Positions 17,445 through 26,974 are shown, numbered from the stretch's first letter. The stretch: 64,000 nucleotides of DNA from Thermohalobaculum sediminis (GCF_023487995.1 NZ_JAMFKN010000006.1:1-64000), one strand, 5' to 3'. Program-made: numbers and translations. The notes: generated from the letters alone by a model not told the origin.

Positions 17445-19694
17445 ATGACCACGCGACACGAGTTTCCGCCCGCCGCCGCCCAGCACCCGGGCGGAGACGA
17501 AGCCCACGAGTTCTTCGACCTGCGCAGCGCGGTTCGGCTGCTGTGGGTGCGCAAGTGGATGCTCGTGATCCCGATTCTGTTCTGCATCGGCATCGCGACC
17601 GTCATCCTGCAGAAGGTGCCGCGTCTCTACACCGCGACGGCCGAGGTCATGCTCAACACGCGCAAGACGAATGTCGTCGACATCGAGAGCGTGGTCACAG
17701 GCATCCCGGTCGATTCGAAGTTCGTCGACGGCGAGATCGCGGTGATCAACTCGGCTCAGCTCATGAGCCGGGTGGTCGAGAAGTTGCGCCTCGACCGGGA
17801 CCCCGAGTTCAACTCGGCGCTGCGCCCGCAGCCCTTCATCGGGGCGTGGATCGACGGGCTGAAGGACTCGCTGCCCGAGAAGCTGCGCCTCGCGCTAGGC
17901 CTCGAGAACGTCGAGGCGCCCGTGAGCCTCGCCGACAAGGCCGAGCGCGAGCGGCTGTCCGTGGTGCGCTCGCTCGGATCGGCGGTCGATGTCCGCCAGC
18001 GGGGCGTCTCGGTCGTGATCCTGATCGACGTCTCCTCCGAGGACCCCAGGAAGGCCGCGCTGATCGCGAACACCATTGCCGACCAGTATTTGGTCGACCA
18101 GCTCGAGGCGAAGTTCGAGGCGACCCAGCGCGCCACATCCTGGCTGAACGAGCGGGTGAACGAGTTGCGCGAGCGCGTCGAGGCGTCCGAGGCCGCGATC
18201 GAGGCCTTCAAGGCGACCCAGGCGGGCGATGAGCACGGCGTCGACGTCACCTCGCAGCAGCTGGCCGAGCTCAACTCGCAGCTCATCTCGGCCCGCGCAG
18301 GCGTGGCCGAAGCGCGAGCGCGCTATGCCCAGGTCGACCGCCGCATCCAGGAAGGCGGGATCGACGCCGCAGCCAATGTGCTATCCTCGCCGCTGATCCT
18401 TACCTTGCGCCAGCAGCGTGCCGAGCTGCAGCGCCGGCGGGCCGAGCTCTCGAACCGCTATGGCGAGCGCCACCCGACGATGATCAATCTCCAGGCCGAG
18501 ATCGGCGACGTCTCCTCGGCCATCATCTCGGAGGTCCGCAAGATCGTCGAGGGGCTGCGCAACGACGTGGCCGTTGCCGAGGCGCGCGAGGCGGCGCTCG
18601 TCGAAAGCCTCGAGGCGCTCGAGGGCCGTTCGGTCAATCTGGCGCGCAGTTCCGTCGAGTTGCGCCAGCTCGAACGCGAGGCTGCCGCCGACCGGTTGAT
18701 CTACGAGAACTTCCTCAACCGCTTCCGCGAGACCTCGGAGCAGGACGGCCTGCTGCAGCCCGATGCGCGGATCATCGCGAGCGCCGAGCCGCCGGCGATC
18801 CCATCCTCGCCGAAGACTAAGCTGATCGTCGCGATCGCGGGCGTGGGCGGCCTGATGGGCGGGCTGGCGCTGATCTTCCTCGTGGAGATGCTCAATCGCA
18901 CCTTCCGCCTGCCCGAGGAGATCGAGGCCGCAACGGGTGCCTCGGTGCTCGCCTACATCCCCAGCCTTGGCCGGCGTTACCGCCATCGGCAGATCCTGAA
19001 CTACGCGCTGAAGAAGCCCAACTCGGCCCTGTCGGAAAGCATCCGCAACCTGCGCACGGCGCTGTTCCTCGCCAATGTGGACGCGCCGCCGAAGGTCGTG
19101 ATGGTCACCTCGTCGCTGTCCGGCGAGGGCAAGTCGATCACCTCGATGCTGCTGGCGCGTGCCAGCGCACAGATGCGCAAATCCTCGGTCATAGTGGACT
19201 GCGACATCCGCCGGCCGATGATGCAGGCGGCCTTCGGGCTCGAGCACCGCGACGCCGATCTGATCTCGGTGCTGCAGGACCGGACGACGCTGGAAGAGGC
19301 GATCATCTACGACGCGGAGAACCAGGTCCATGTCGTTCCGGTGATGCAGCGCTCGCCGCAGGCCGCCGACATCCTGTCGTCGCAGCGTTTCGCCAGGCTG
19401 ATCGAGGAGCTGCGCAGCCGGTTCGACTTCGTCGTGCTCGACGTGCCGCCCGTGTTGCTGGTGTCGGATGCCTGCGTGGTCGGCAAGTATGCGGACCTAT
19501 CGGTCTACGTCATCGCCTGGGATTCAACCCGGCGCGAGGCCGCCGCGCAGGGCATCCGGCAGTTGCGCAGCCTTGGGATCCGGGTGGCGGGGGCGGTGCT
19601 GACCTTCGTCAACCGCGACCGCGCCTCGCGTCACGCGTCATCGATGCAGTCGGCCTTCGCCTATTACGGCAATGACGACTACTACGTGAACTGA
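17445..19694 (+). CDS. Wzz/GumC-type chain-length regulator fused to BY-kinase (tyrosine autokinase)
   Basis: 749 residues in the Wzc/ExoP architecture. TM1 lies at about 39-56, then a long periplasmic coiled-coil domain (RATSWLNERVNELRERVEA), then TM2 at about 461-484. The cytoplasmic kinase has Walker A SSLSGEGKS (about 555-563), Walker A' VIVDCDIRRP (about 581-590), Walker B FVVLDVPPVL, and a C-terminal tyrosine cluster (YYGNDDYYVN). These proteins polymerise as octamers and couple autophosphorylation to polysaccharide chain length and export through Wza. The 3' end overlaps the convergent ligase gene by 13 bp. One of the best supported calls of the cluster. Confidence 0.93.
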   Translation: MTTRHEFPPAAAQHPGGDEAHEFFDLRSAVRLLWVRKWMLVIPILFCIGIATVILQKVPRLYTATAEVMLNTRKTNVVDIESVVTGIPVDSKFVDGEIAVINSAQLMSRVVEKLRLDRDPEFNSALRPQPFIGAWIDGLKDSLPEKLRLALGLENVEAPVSLADKAERERLSVVRSLGSAVDVRQRGVSVVILIDVSSEDPRKAALIANTIADQYLVDQLEAKFEATQRATSWLNERVNELRERVEASEAAIEAFKATQAGDEHGVDVTSQQLAELNSQLISARAGVAEARARYAQVDRRIQEGGIDAAANVLSSPLILTLRQQRAELQRRRAELSNRYGERHPTMINLQAEIGDVSSAIISEVRKIVEGLRNDVAVAEAREAALVESLEALEGRSVNLARSSVELRQLEREAAADRLIYENFLNRFRETSEQDGLLQPDARIIASAEPPAIPSSPKTKLIVAIAGVGGLMGGLALIFLVEMLNRTFRLPEEIEAATGASVLAYIPSLGRRYRHRQILNYALKKPNSALSESIRNLRTALFLANVDAPPKVVMVTSSLSGEGKSITSMLLARASAQMRKSSVIVDCDIRRPMMQAAFGLEHRDADLISVLQDRTTLEEAIIYDAENQVHVVPVMQRSPQAADILSSQRFARLIEELRSRFDFVVLDVPPVLLVSDACVVGKYADLSVYVIAWDSTRREAAAQGIRQLRSLGIRVAGAVLTFVNRDRASRHASSMQSAFAYYGNDDYYVN

Positions 19695-21133
19695 TCCGGG
19701 CGCGGCGGCCTGCGGGGGCGGTTGCTCTGCGCCGCCCCGACGCCGAGGGTCATCGCCAGCAGCGCGGCCGTGGCGGGCATCTCGGGGCTGAAGTCGACCA
19801 GCCCGTGCAACCCCGCCGCGACCAGCGCCGAAAGTGCGAGCGCCGGAAGCGCGCGCCCCCGCGAGCGGGTCGCGACCCCCCGCATCAACCGCAGCCCGAT
19901 TAGGCCAAGCGCGAGGAACATCAGCGCGGCGGCAGGCAGGCCAAGCTCGAAGGCGGTCTGCAGGTAGGTGTTGTGGGCGAAGTCCCACTCGGTCTTGCCA
20001 AGCTCGGCCGTGGCGAAGGGGCGGAAGCCGTCCTGGAAGGCCCCGAAGCCGTGGCCGATCAGCGGGCGCGCCGCGATCGCGCCGAGCACGGCAGCATAGA
20101 CGGACCAGCGCGCGTCGCGCGAGGGGTCCTCGAAGGCGAGCCGTCCGGTCAGCCCCTGTGCCTCCTGCGCCGTGACCTGCGCCGAGACCCAGAGGCCGGC
20201 CACCAGCAGCATGGCGGGCAGCGCGATCGACCAGGTGAGCACCCGCGTCGTCGCGCCGCGCCGGTAGGCGAGGAGCGCGATCAACAGGCATAGTCCGACG
20301 CCGCTGGCCACGGTGCCGCCGCGCGATTCCGTGAGCAGGATCGCAGCGGCAAGGACGATCGCGGCGAGCGCCAGCACCCATCCGCGGGTGATCACCACCT
20401 CGATGGCGCGGAGCGGCGCCGCTTCCATCATCGGCGGAAGCTGGCTCAGCTCGCGACGGACGATCAGGCCGACCCCTGCCATCGCCGCGAGCAGCCCGAA
20501 GCCCGCATAGAGCGCATAGGCGTTGCGGTTGACAAAGCTCGAGGTCACCGTGCCTGGATAGGCTGACGGGCCGGTGATCGGGTTCACGCCGGCCCCGAGC
20601 GCGATCAAGCCATAGAGCGCCGTGACCAGCACCCACAGCGCGACCATCGACACGAAGGCGCGTGCGCGCCGGCGATCCGTGCCGGCCCGGTAGGCGATCC
20701 AGAAGATACCGCCATAGGCGATCATCCTCAGCGCCGCCTGCGCGGTGGCTGCGGGATCGGGCGTGATCCGCCCCGGCGCCACCCCGGCGGCGCTCCATGC
20801 CGGGTGGCTCCAGCCGGCCACCGCGGCCGGCAGGCCCTGAACAAGGGCCCAGGCGATGACGAGCGCCCATAGCACCGCCAGCGAGACGAGGAAGCTGCGG
20901 TCCGTCGCGTCCGGCGGTGCGGCCAGATCGCAGACGATCTGCACGACATACAATGCGATGACGGCAAGCGAAAGCGCCACCCAGACGGCCGGGCGGTTGC
21001 CGCCGAGAAAGACCGCCGACGCGCAGACGGCAGCGAAAGTGAGCCAGAACACCAAGCCCTGAAGGATCGCGACGCGGCGCGCCATGTGCGCGGGTCGGGC
21101 ATGGGCCTCGGCGGGGAGCGGGGGCGTGGACAT
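19682..21133 (-). CDS. O-antigen ligase/polymerase-type membrane protein
   Basis: 483 residues with about 10-12 membrane segments. The Wzy_C hallmark lies in the large loop: IGHGFGAFQDGFR, then WDFAHNTYLQTAFELGLPA, with a late GLVDFSPEMPA. The ATG at 21133 is 5 bp after the stop of the SH3 protein gene, so the two are coupled. This is a second polymerase/ligase-type protein beside the one at 12220. It may ligate the glycan to an acceptor while the other polymerises, which is inference. Confidence 0.85.
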   Translation of the reverse strand: MSTPPLPAEAHARPAHMARRVAILQGLVFWLTFAAVCASAVFLGGNRPAVWVALSLAVIALYVVQIVCDLAAPPDATDRSFLVSLAVLWALVIAWALVQGLPAAVAGWSHPAWSAAGVAPGRITPDPAATAQAALRMIAYGGIFWIAYRAGTDRRRARAFVSMVALWVLVTALYGLIALGAGVNPITGPSAYPGTVTSSFVNRNAYALYAGFGLLAAMAGVGLIVRRELSQLPPMMEAAPLRAIEVVITRGWVLALAAIVLAAAILLTESRGGTVASGVGLCLLIALLAYRRGATTRVLTWSIALPAMLLVAGLWVSAQVTAQEAQGLTGRLAFEDPSRDARWSVYAAVLGAIAARPLIGHGFGAFQDGFRPFATAELGKTEWDFAHNTYLQTAFELGLPAAALMFLALGLIGLRLMRGVATRSRGRALPALALSALVAAGLHGLVDFSPEMPATAALLAMTLGVGAAQSNRPRRPPRPDQFT

Positions 21134-21138
21134 CGCGC

Positions 21139-21975
21139 TCAGTTCTCCGCCGGTGCCTCGGCGATGGTCGAGAAGGCCATCCAGGCCGTCTTGCCCTCGG
21201 CATCGCCGGACAGGACCAGGAAGTGCCCCCAGCGCCCGTCGCGCTCGAGCATGTGCAGGTCCACGTCCTGCGCCAGGGTGAAGCGGATCGCGTTCTCGGT
21301 GCCCGGGCCCGCGCGGGCATTCGCGAGCGAGACGACGACGCGGTGCGTCCGGCTGCGTGCGCCAGTCGCGGCGTCCGGTTCGGCCTCGCCCTGTGCCGCT
21401 GCCGGCGCCGCGGCGAGCGCGCCCGGGTTGGCCGCGTCGGTCGCCGATGGCGCGGGCTCGGCCTGCGTGGCCGAGGCAACCTCCTCGAGCACCGGCCGAG
21501 GTTGCGGCGAGGGAATCTCGGGCTCGGTCGATGCGGACCCCTCCGGCGGCGCCGGCGCGTCGGACCCGGTTGCATCCGTGGCCGGAGCGGCGGGCGCCGG
21601 CATGCGCGCGCCCGCGAGCCCCATCGGAATGGCGACGCCATCGACGTCGAGGCGCGCGAGGCGCCAGCATCCGGGATTGGCCGAGACATCCGGGCAGGCA
21701 TACTCGGCCTCGCCATAGGCCGGCCGCAGGGCACCATTGCGCTCGACAAGGGCACGGAAGTCGCGCCGCCCCGTGCTCGGCGAGGTCCCTACCACGACGT
21801 CACGGAATTCGAAGGCCGGGTGGCCGTCGAGCATCTGGCCGAGCGCCGCGGTCGAGGCCTTGCGGGCGGCCTCGGCCTCCAACCGCGCCCGCGCCTCGTC
21901 GCTGTCGAAGCTGAACCACCATGCCGAAAGGCCGGCAGCGATCAGCACGGGGATAAGGACGACAAGCTTACGCAC
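21139..21975 (-). CDS. Membrane-anchored protein with C-terminal bacterial SH3 domain
   Basis: 278 residues from the GTG at 21975, chosen because AAGGAG lies 6 nt upstream; a GTG at 21990 adds five residues. An N-terminal transmembrane anchor (LVVLIPVLIAAGLSAWWF) is followed by a folded segment. A Pro/Ala/Glu-rich linker of about 80 residues then leads to an SH3-like domain (SLANARAGPGTENAIRFTL and GRWGHFLVLSGDAEGKTAWM). SH3b domains bind peptidoglycan or cell-wall ligands. Coupled to the downstream ligase gene, it may tether the glycan machinery to the wall. Confidence 0.72.
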   Translation of the reverse strand: MRKLVVLIPVLIAAGLSAWWFSFDSDEARARLEAEAARKASTAALGQMLDGHPAFEFRDVVVGTSPSTGRRDFRALVERNGALRPAYGEAEYACPDVSANPGCWRLARLDVDGVAIPMGLAGARMPAPAAPATDATGSDAPAPPEGSASTEPEIPSPQPRPVLEEVASATQAEPAPSATDAANPGALAAAPAAAQGEAEPDAATGARSRTHRVVVSLANARAGPGTENAIRFTLAQDVDLHMLERDGRWGHFLVLSGDAEGKTAWMAFSTIAEAPAEN

Positions 21976-22208
21976 ACCGATCTCCTTCACTCACAACAAC
22001 AATGCACCATTACGAGACAGTTTTCCTCACTTCCCGTCCAGTGCGCTCAAATCCTCGACCCACCTTGCCCATTGTTCGCGGAATCAGGACACAGGTATGG
22101 CAAAGATTCCCGCGACTCGCGATTGTAGCTTCGCATGGAGCTTCGCCTTGGGGTAGAGTAAGCGACGGAGTTTTCGCCGTGAAGTCGGCTGCGTATCGGA
22201 GAGACACC

Positions 22209-22871
22209 ATGAATCGCTTCGTCGTCCTCGTCGTTGCTGCAAGCCTGCCGTGGCTGGGTGCGCCGCGGGATTCGCCGGGGGCCATCGATCAGACCCTGCC
22301 AAGCGGCATCGCGGCATCGCTGCTGGACGCGCAGGATGCGCGCGGGGTCGCGGGCCTCGTCGTGCAGAGCCCCGGCTTCGCCGGCACGATCATCCGGCGC
22401 GCGGGCGAAATGGGCGTGGCGTCGGCGCCGGATTTGGTCGGGCTGGCCGTAGACCCCTCGACCCGGCCCGAGATGCTCAGGACGCTGGTTTTCGCTGCCG
22501 CCGAGGCCTCCCCCGAGGAAGCCGACGTGGTCGCCGCCGCGGCCTATCGCGCGATCGGTGCGCCCGACCGGCGCGAGATGGTCGGTGTGATCGGCGCGGC
22601 CGCGATCGACGCCGTCGAGGCATCGGGCCGGGACAAGGACTTCGTGCGCATGATGGCGATCCGCATCCATGCGGCGCTGCAGGAGCTTCTGCTGGAATTC
22701 GACCCGAAGCTGGCGGTCGAACTGGCCATGGCGACCGACGATCCGGACGACACTTTCTCCGACTTTTCGAAAAGACCGATTGACGATGTGGTCGATGCGG
22801 GTGACGATCTACCAACTCCGATCAGGTTCGAGCTTCCGAGCGAAGAACAGAATAGCGCGAGTCCGAACTGA
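22209..22871 (+). CDS. Secreted protein, function unknown
   Basis: 220 residues; GGAGA precedes the ATG at 22209. A short signal peptide (FVVLVVAASLPWLGAP) is followed by a helical, Ala-rich segment with regularly spaced RRAGE / APDLVGLAV / RPEMLRTLVFAA elements and an acidic C-terminus. No catalytic motif and no family recognised. It is divergent from the SH3-ligase pair and directly upstream of the porin and Wza genes, probably the first gene of that operon. Confidence 0.65.
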   Translation: MNRFVVLVVAASLPWLGAPRDSPGAIDQTLPSGIAASLLDAQDARGVAGLVVQSPGFAGTIIRRAGEMGVASAPDLVGLAVDPSTRPEMLRTLVFAAAEASPEEADVVAAAAYRAIGAPDRREMVGVIGAAAIDAVEASGRDKDFVRMMAIRIHAALQELLLEFDPKLAVELAMATDDPDDTFSDFSKRPIDDVVDAGDDLPTPIRFELPSEEQNSASPN

Positions 22872-22904
22872 GTAGAACGCGTCAGCCAGCGATCATGTGA
22901 AGAG

Positions 22905-24113
22905 ATGAAGCGATACGCAGCCCTGTTCCTCACCCTGTGCATTCTTCCCGGTACAGCGTTTTCCCAGGATCGAGACGACCGGGATCGGCGCGTCGGCGTG
23001 CGCGCCGGCAGCTTCGTGTTCAAGCCGGAAGTGCGCGTGAGCGAGTCCTACGAGTCGAACTACCTCCACGTGGATTCGAACGAACAGGACACCTTCATCA
23101 CCGAGATCGCGCCCGCGATGGTGATCGAATCCGACTTCAGCCGTCACGCGCTTCGTGTCACGACCTACGGCGCCTTCGGCTTCTATACGAACGACAGCGA
23201 CGACAATTACATCGACTACGGCGCCCGTCTGGATGGCGTGATTGACGTGACGCGCGATCACCGCATCGTGGTGCGCGGCGGCTACAGCCGTGACCACGAG
23301 GGGCGCGGCGGCGATGACGTCCCGACCGCGGCCCGCGAGCCGGTCAAGTTCGACGAGTTCGACGCAAACCTTGCGGGCGACCTGAACTTCGGGCGCTTCC
23401 GTTTCGAGCCCTTCGTCTTCGGCGTTGACCTGGATTACCAGAGCGTCCCGCTCAACAACGGCACCATCAGCAACCAGAATGACCGCGACCGCGTCGAGTA
23501 TGGCGGTGGCCTCGAGGTCGGCTATTCCGTCCGCACCGGCTACGAGGCATTCGTGCGCGGCGAGTTCAAGGAGATCGATTACGACGCGGCCGTGGACGAC
23601 AACGGCCTCGACCGCGACTCGTCGGGCTTTCGCGTTCTGGGCGGCATGAACGTCGATCTCACCCGGCTGATCGAGGCCTCGGTCGGGCTCGGCTACGAGA
23701 ACCGCGACTATGACGACCCAACGCTCGAGAACTTCTCGGGCTTTTCGACGAGCGGGCGCTTGCGCTGGGACATCACGCAGCGGACCTCGCTGTTTGCCAC
23801 CGTCGAGCGCAATGTCGAAGAGACCACCGTAGACAATGCGTCGGCGCGGGTCGATTTCGGCGGCTCGGTCGGTGTCGAGCATGAATTGCTGCGCACGCTC
23901 GGCGTCTATGCCGGCGCCGGCTATTTCGATCGTGACTTCGAGGGCATCACGCGGAACGACGACATCTTCTTCGGGCGCATCGGCGCCGAGTGGGATGTCG
24001 CGCGCTTCGCAGCGCTGAACTTCGAGTACGAGTACGAGCATCGTGACTCGAACGTGGCGAACCTCGATTATGACGATCACACTGTTCTGCTGTCGGTGCG
24101 GTTCTTCTACTGA
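22905..24113 (+). CDS. Outer-membrane beta-barrel protein (BBP2/VpsM-like)
   Basis: 402 residues. A signal peptide (LFLTLCILPGTAFSQ) precedes an Asp/Arg-rich stretch and then regularly alternating strands (RFRFEPFVFGVDLDY, GLEVGYSVRTGYEAFV). The C-terminus is aromatic (LLSVRFFY), the usual insertion signal for outer-membrane barrels. It matches the putative beta-barrel porin family often found next to exopolysaccharide export genes. GAAGAG precedes the start. The Wza-type gene follows after 17 bp. Confidence 0.82.
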   Translation: MKRYAALFLTLCILPGTAFSQDRDDRDRRVGVRAGSFVFKPEVRVSESYESNYLHVDSNEQDTFITEIAPAMVIESDFSRHALRVTTYGAFGFYTNDSDDNYIDYGARLDGVIDVTRDHRIVVRGGYSRDHEGRGGDDVPTAAREPVKFDEFDANLAGDLNFGRFRFEPFVFGVDLDYQSVPLNNGTISNQNDRDRVEYGGGLEVGYSVRTGYEAFVRGEFKEIDYDAAVDDNGLDRDSSGFRVLGGMNVDLTRLIEASVGLGYENRDYDDPTLENFSGFSTSGRLRWDITQRTSLFATVERNVEETTVDNASARVDFGGSVGVEHELLRTLGVYAGAGYFDRDFEGITRNDDIFFGRIGAEWDVARFAALNFEYEYEHRDSNVANLDYDDHTVLLSVRFFY

Positions 24114-24130
24114 CAACCGGAGGCGGGAAC

Positions 24131-24676
24131 ATGCGTGACGGCCGCGCGTTCACACGCGCAATCCTTGGCACATTGATGGCCGCGATGGTAATGATGTTCG
24201 CGGCAGTTGATGCCTTCGCCCAGGCCACGGGCTACCAGCTTGGCCGGGGCGACCGGCTCAGGATCAACATCTTTAACGAACCCGACCTGTCGGGGGAGTT
24301 CGAGATCGACGGCTCCGGCGTCTTCTCGATGCCCCTGATCGGCACCGTCCGGGGCGACGGGCTGACGGCTCGGCAGCTCGAGGCCGAGATCGCGCGCCTC
24401 TATGGCGAAGGCTACCTCAAGAGCCCCCAGGTCAGTGTCGAGGTGCTGAACTATCGCCCGTTCTACATCCTCGGCGAGGTCAAGACGCCGGGCAGCTATC
24501 CCTATCGCGAGGGAATGACCATCCTGAACGCGGCCGCACTTGCTGGCGGCTTCACCTATCGCGCCGACAGCAAGGACATCCGCGTCAAGCGCGACGGCAA
24601 GGAAGAGGTCAGGATGCCGCCCGACACGGTGGTCCGGCCCGGCGACATCATTCGCGTGACCGAGCGCATCTTCTGA
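24131..24676 (+). CDS. Wza/GumB-type polysaccharide export protein
   Basis: 181 residues, GGAGG ribosome-binding site. Signal peptide (about 1-31), Poly_export domain (GYQLGRGDRLRINIFNEPDLSG to SPQVSVEVL, about 34-116), then one SLBB beta-grasp domain (FYILGEVKTPGSYPYREG, about 120-165). It is short compared with E. coli Wza (379) and lacks the lipobox Cys and C-terminal barrel helix, like GumB-type proteins. The separate porin upstream may supply the outer-membrane channel. It works with the Wzz/BY-kinase at 17445. Confidence 0.9.
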   Translation: MRDGRAFTRAILGTLMAAMVMMFAAVDAFAQATGYQLGRGDRLRINIFNEPDLSGEFEIDGSGVFSMPLIGTVRGDGLTARQLEAEIARLYGEGYLKSPQVSVEVLNYRPFYILGEVKTPGSYPYREGMTILNAAALAGGFTYRADSKDIRVKRDGKEEVRMPPDTVVRPGDIIRVTERIF

Positions 24677-24710
24677 GCCGGGCGGGCGCGAGGCCTTTGG
24701 CGCGGCTGTG

Positions 24711-25370
24711 TCAGGGGCGGCAGATCAGTTCCCCCGAAACGCTTGCCACGTCGCCGTCGCAGGGCAGGCGCAGACGCGTCTCGAACACGCGGCCCGCATC
24801 GTCGGCGCAGTTGGCGACGAGGATGTCGTCCTGCACGATCCGCGAAGCCGTGCAGCGCTCGCGATAGCTGCCGCCCGGTACGTCGAGCCTCGGGGCGGGG
24901 CCCGAGAAGCCGCAGGCGAGGCGTCCATCCTCGACCGTGATGACGTCGAGGCATGGCAGCGCGAGGGAGGTCTCGACCCATCGATTGCGCTTGTCGCGGC
25001 ACTCGGCCACCAGAAGGCTGTCGTTGTCGGTCACGCGCTCTCCACGGCACTGCGTGCGGTAGGGGCCTTCCGGCACCGTCAGCCGCCCGCCATCGTCGTC
25101 GCAGACCAGCCATCCGTCGCGGTTCTCGATGCGGCCGAAGCAGGGCAGGGTCAGCGTTGTCCGGAAATATTCGCCTGCATCGTTGCGGCATTCGGCAACC
25201 AGCCTGCGCGCGTCGGGCATGCGGGCGTCGCGGCACGAATCGCGATAGCTGCCGCGCGGGAGCCCATCATCCTCGGGCAGGATCTCGGGCACGACCGAGC
25301 AGCCCTGCGTCCCAAGCGCCACGCTCAGGAAGGCGGCGGCGAGGAGGCGTGGAAGATGTGTCTCGGGCAT
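24711..25370 (-). CDS. Lipoprotein-like protein with three cyanovirin-N-like half-repeats
   Basis: 219 residues from the ATG at 25370. An N-terminal hydrophobic segment (LLAAAFLSVALGTQGC) ends at C24 in an atypical lipobox. Three repeats of about 63 residues follow, each with four cysteines in near-identical spacing: C46/61/77/90, C108/124/140/153 and C173/188/204/217. Each repeat reads G-x-Y-x3-C, LVA-x-C, T-x-L-x-LPC, G-x-L-x-C, as in CVNH half-domains (for example TSIDLN and GNL regions of cyanovirin-N). CVNH proteins are oligomannose-binding lectins. Convergent with and adjacent to the polysaccharide export gene, so glycan binding is attractive but unproven. No strong ribosome-binding site. 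Confidence 0.65.
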   Translation of the reverse strand: MPETHLPRLLAAAFLSVALGTQGCSVVPEILPEDDGLPRGSYRDSCRDARMPDARRLVAECRNDAGEYFRTTLTLPCFGRIENRDGWLVCDDDGGRLTVPEGPYRTQCRGERVTDNDSLLVAECRDKRNRWVETSLALPCLDVITVEDGRLACGFSGPAPRLDVPGGSYRERCTASRIVQDDILVANCADDAGRVFETRLRLPCDGDVASVSGELICRP

Positions 25371-25622
25371 GGGTTGCGTCTCGGTTGCGTCGTCGGGCGG
25401 GCCGGCGATATGCCGGTGCGGGACAGGCCGCACCCGGCAGACGGACGCAACGCCTAACGCGAAGTCTAGCAGATCATTGCCGCTTCGCGAGGAAAAGCCG
25501 AGGCCTGGGCAGCTTCGCCGTTTCACGCGGAAACGAGGGGGACTGCGGCGACGTGCCGGGCAGATCGTTGCCGGCCGCGCCGGGCTGGCGCGGCCGGAGG
25601 GCGCGGATGGCGCCGCGGCGTC

Positions 25623-25943
25623 TCAGGCCTCGATGACGGAAATCCGGTAGCCGGGCTGCACGCCGATCGCGTCGGTCGCGAATCCGGTGGCGGCCATCGG
25701 CTTGCTGCTCAGCGGATCGGCCGCGACAGAACTGCCGGGCGCGACCACCGTGTAGCGGAAGTTCACGTCCGATTCGACGATCGCGACGGTCGCCTCGGCA
25801 GGCGCAGCCGGCGACGAGACCGCGACCGGCCCCACCACCAGGCTGGTGAAGCCGAGTTCGGGTTCATTCGCAACGGGCAGTTCATTGTAGCGGACATCCT
25901 TAGTGGCGCCGTCGTGCCACCAGATCTTCAGTGTCCCGGGCAT
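25623..25943 (-). CDS. Hypothetical protein, 106 residues
   Basis: The ATG at 25943 is preceded by GAGGAGG; upstream in-frame codons are not supported. The sequence (GTLKIWWHDGATKDVRYNEL, then a beta-rich, Ala/Val-rich body) has no signal peptide and no transmembrane segment, and I do not recognise a family. It is isolated between the lectin-like lipoprotein and the Crp-family regulator. Confidence 0.6.
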   Translation of the reverse strand: MPGTLKIWWHDGATKDVRYNELPVANEPELGFTSLVVGPVAVSSPAAPAEATVAIVESDVNFRYTVVAPGSSVAADPLSSKPMAATGFATDAIGVQPGYRISVIEA

Positions 25944-26212
25944 CCTTGCCTCCTCGCGCGTGGCCACCCGGGCGGCATGGCCGGGGCCGGGCGTCATGGT
26001 TCAAGCTTCAGCGGCGCGGCTGGACGGCCCGCCGCGGTGAGTGCTGGAGAGGAAGGAAGCATGTCCGTTGCTGACGCGCCGTTCCGCTCGCCAGCCGGAC
26101 GCGGCTCCGCCATGGGGCCGGTCAGGCGGTCATGAATACGCAAGGAGGGTTGAGGAAAGGTTAAGCCGCGCGTGGTGCGCGGGCCGTCGGTCGCAGCACG
26201 CCGGGGCCGTGC

Positions 26213-26899
26213 TCAGTCGGTGCCCAGCCGGTCGCGCAGGCGGGCAACGTCGAGGATGCGAAGGCTGCGCCCTTTGCGCTCGATCAGGCCGAGGTCCTTG
26301 AGCTTCGACATGTCCCGCCCCACCGACTCGCGCTGCGAGAAGATGACGGTCGCAAGCTCCTGCTGCGTGGGCAGGGGATCGGCCAGTGCCGTGCCCGGTC
26401 GTGTCGGGTCGGGGACCGAGATCCGCAGAAGCTCGGAGATCAGCCGCTGCTCGGCATTCAGCGTCGTCACGTCGGTGACGCGTTCCGAAAGGCTGCGGAT
26501 CCGGTTGATGAGGTAATGCAGGAAGGCCCGAGTGACGTCGCTGTTCGTGTAGAGCACATCGTTGAAGCGCTGCGCCGACATGCGCGCGAGCCGGGATTCC
26601 TCGATCGCGACGACATTGGTGGAGCGGGGCTGGCCGTCGATCGCGGCGAAGATCCCGAAGGATTCGCCCGGCGTCAGATCCGAGAGCATCACCTCCTTGC
26701 CCTGGTTCGTGTAGGTTGCGGCGCGCGCCCGACCCGAGAGGATGAAGAACACGTCGTCATCAGTGTCGTCGGCGCTGACGATCATCGCCCCGGCGGAATA
26801 CCGCGCCTCGACCCATGCCGCGGAGAGGGCAGCGCGGCCGGCGGCTCCGCATCGGTCGAGCGTGCTGTCCTTCGGAAAGTCGTCGTCAGCGCCCGGCAT
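26213..26899 (-). CDS. Crp/Fnr-family transcriptional regulator
   Basis: 228 residues; AGGGGA precedes the ATG at 26899. An N-terminal cyclic-nucleotide-binding-like beta roll (DDVFFILSGRA, PGESFGIFAAIDGQPRST) lacks the usual Glu of the phosphate-binding cassette (FGI in place of GE). There is a dimerisation helix at about 110-145. The C-terminal winged helix has the recognition helix SQRESVGRDM, in which R190, E191 and R195 match the base-contacting residues of E. coli CRP (RETVGR). No FNR cysteines. A perfect CRP-type palindrome lies 112 bp upstream (27011-27026), suggesting autoregulation. Confidence 0.85.
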   Translation of the reverse strand: MPGADDDFPKDSTLDRCGAAGRAALSAAWVEARYSAGAMIVSADDTDDDVFFILSGRARAATYTNQGKEVMLSDLTPGESFGIFAAIDGQPRSTNVVAIEESRLARMSAQRFNDVLYTNSDVTRAFLHYLINRIRSLSERVTDVTTLNAEQRLISELLRISVPDPTRPGTALADPLPTQQELATVIFSQRESVGRDMSKLKDLGLIERKGRSLRILDVARLRDRLGTD

Positions 26900-26974
26900 C
26901 CGCGGTCCCCTGTGAATCCATGTTCACATTCCATCGATTCCGTCTGATGGCCCAGCTTGGGCGGTGTTCGCAAT

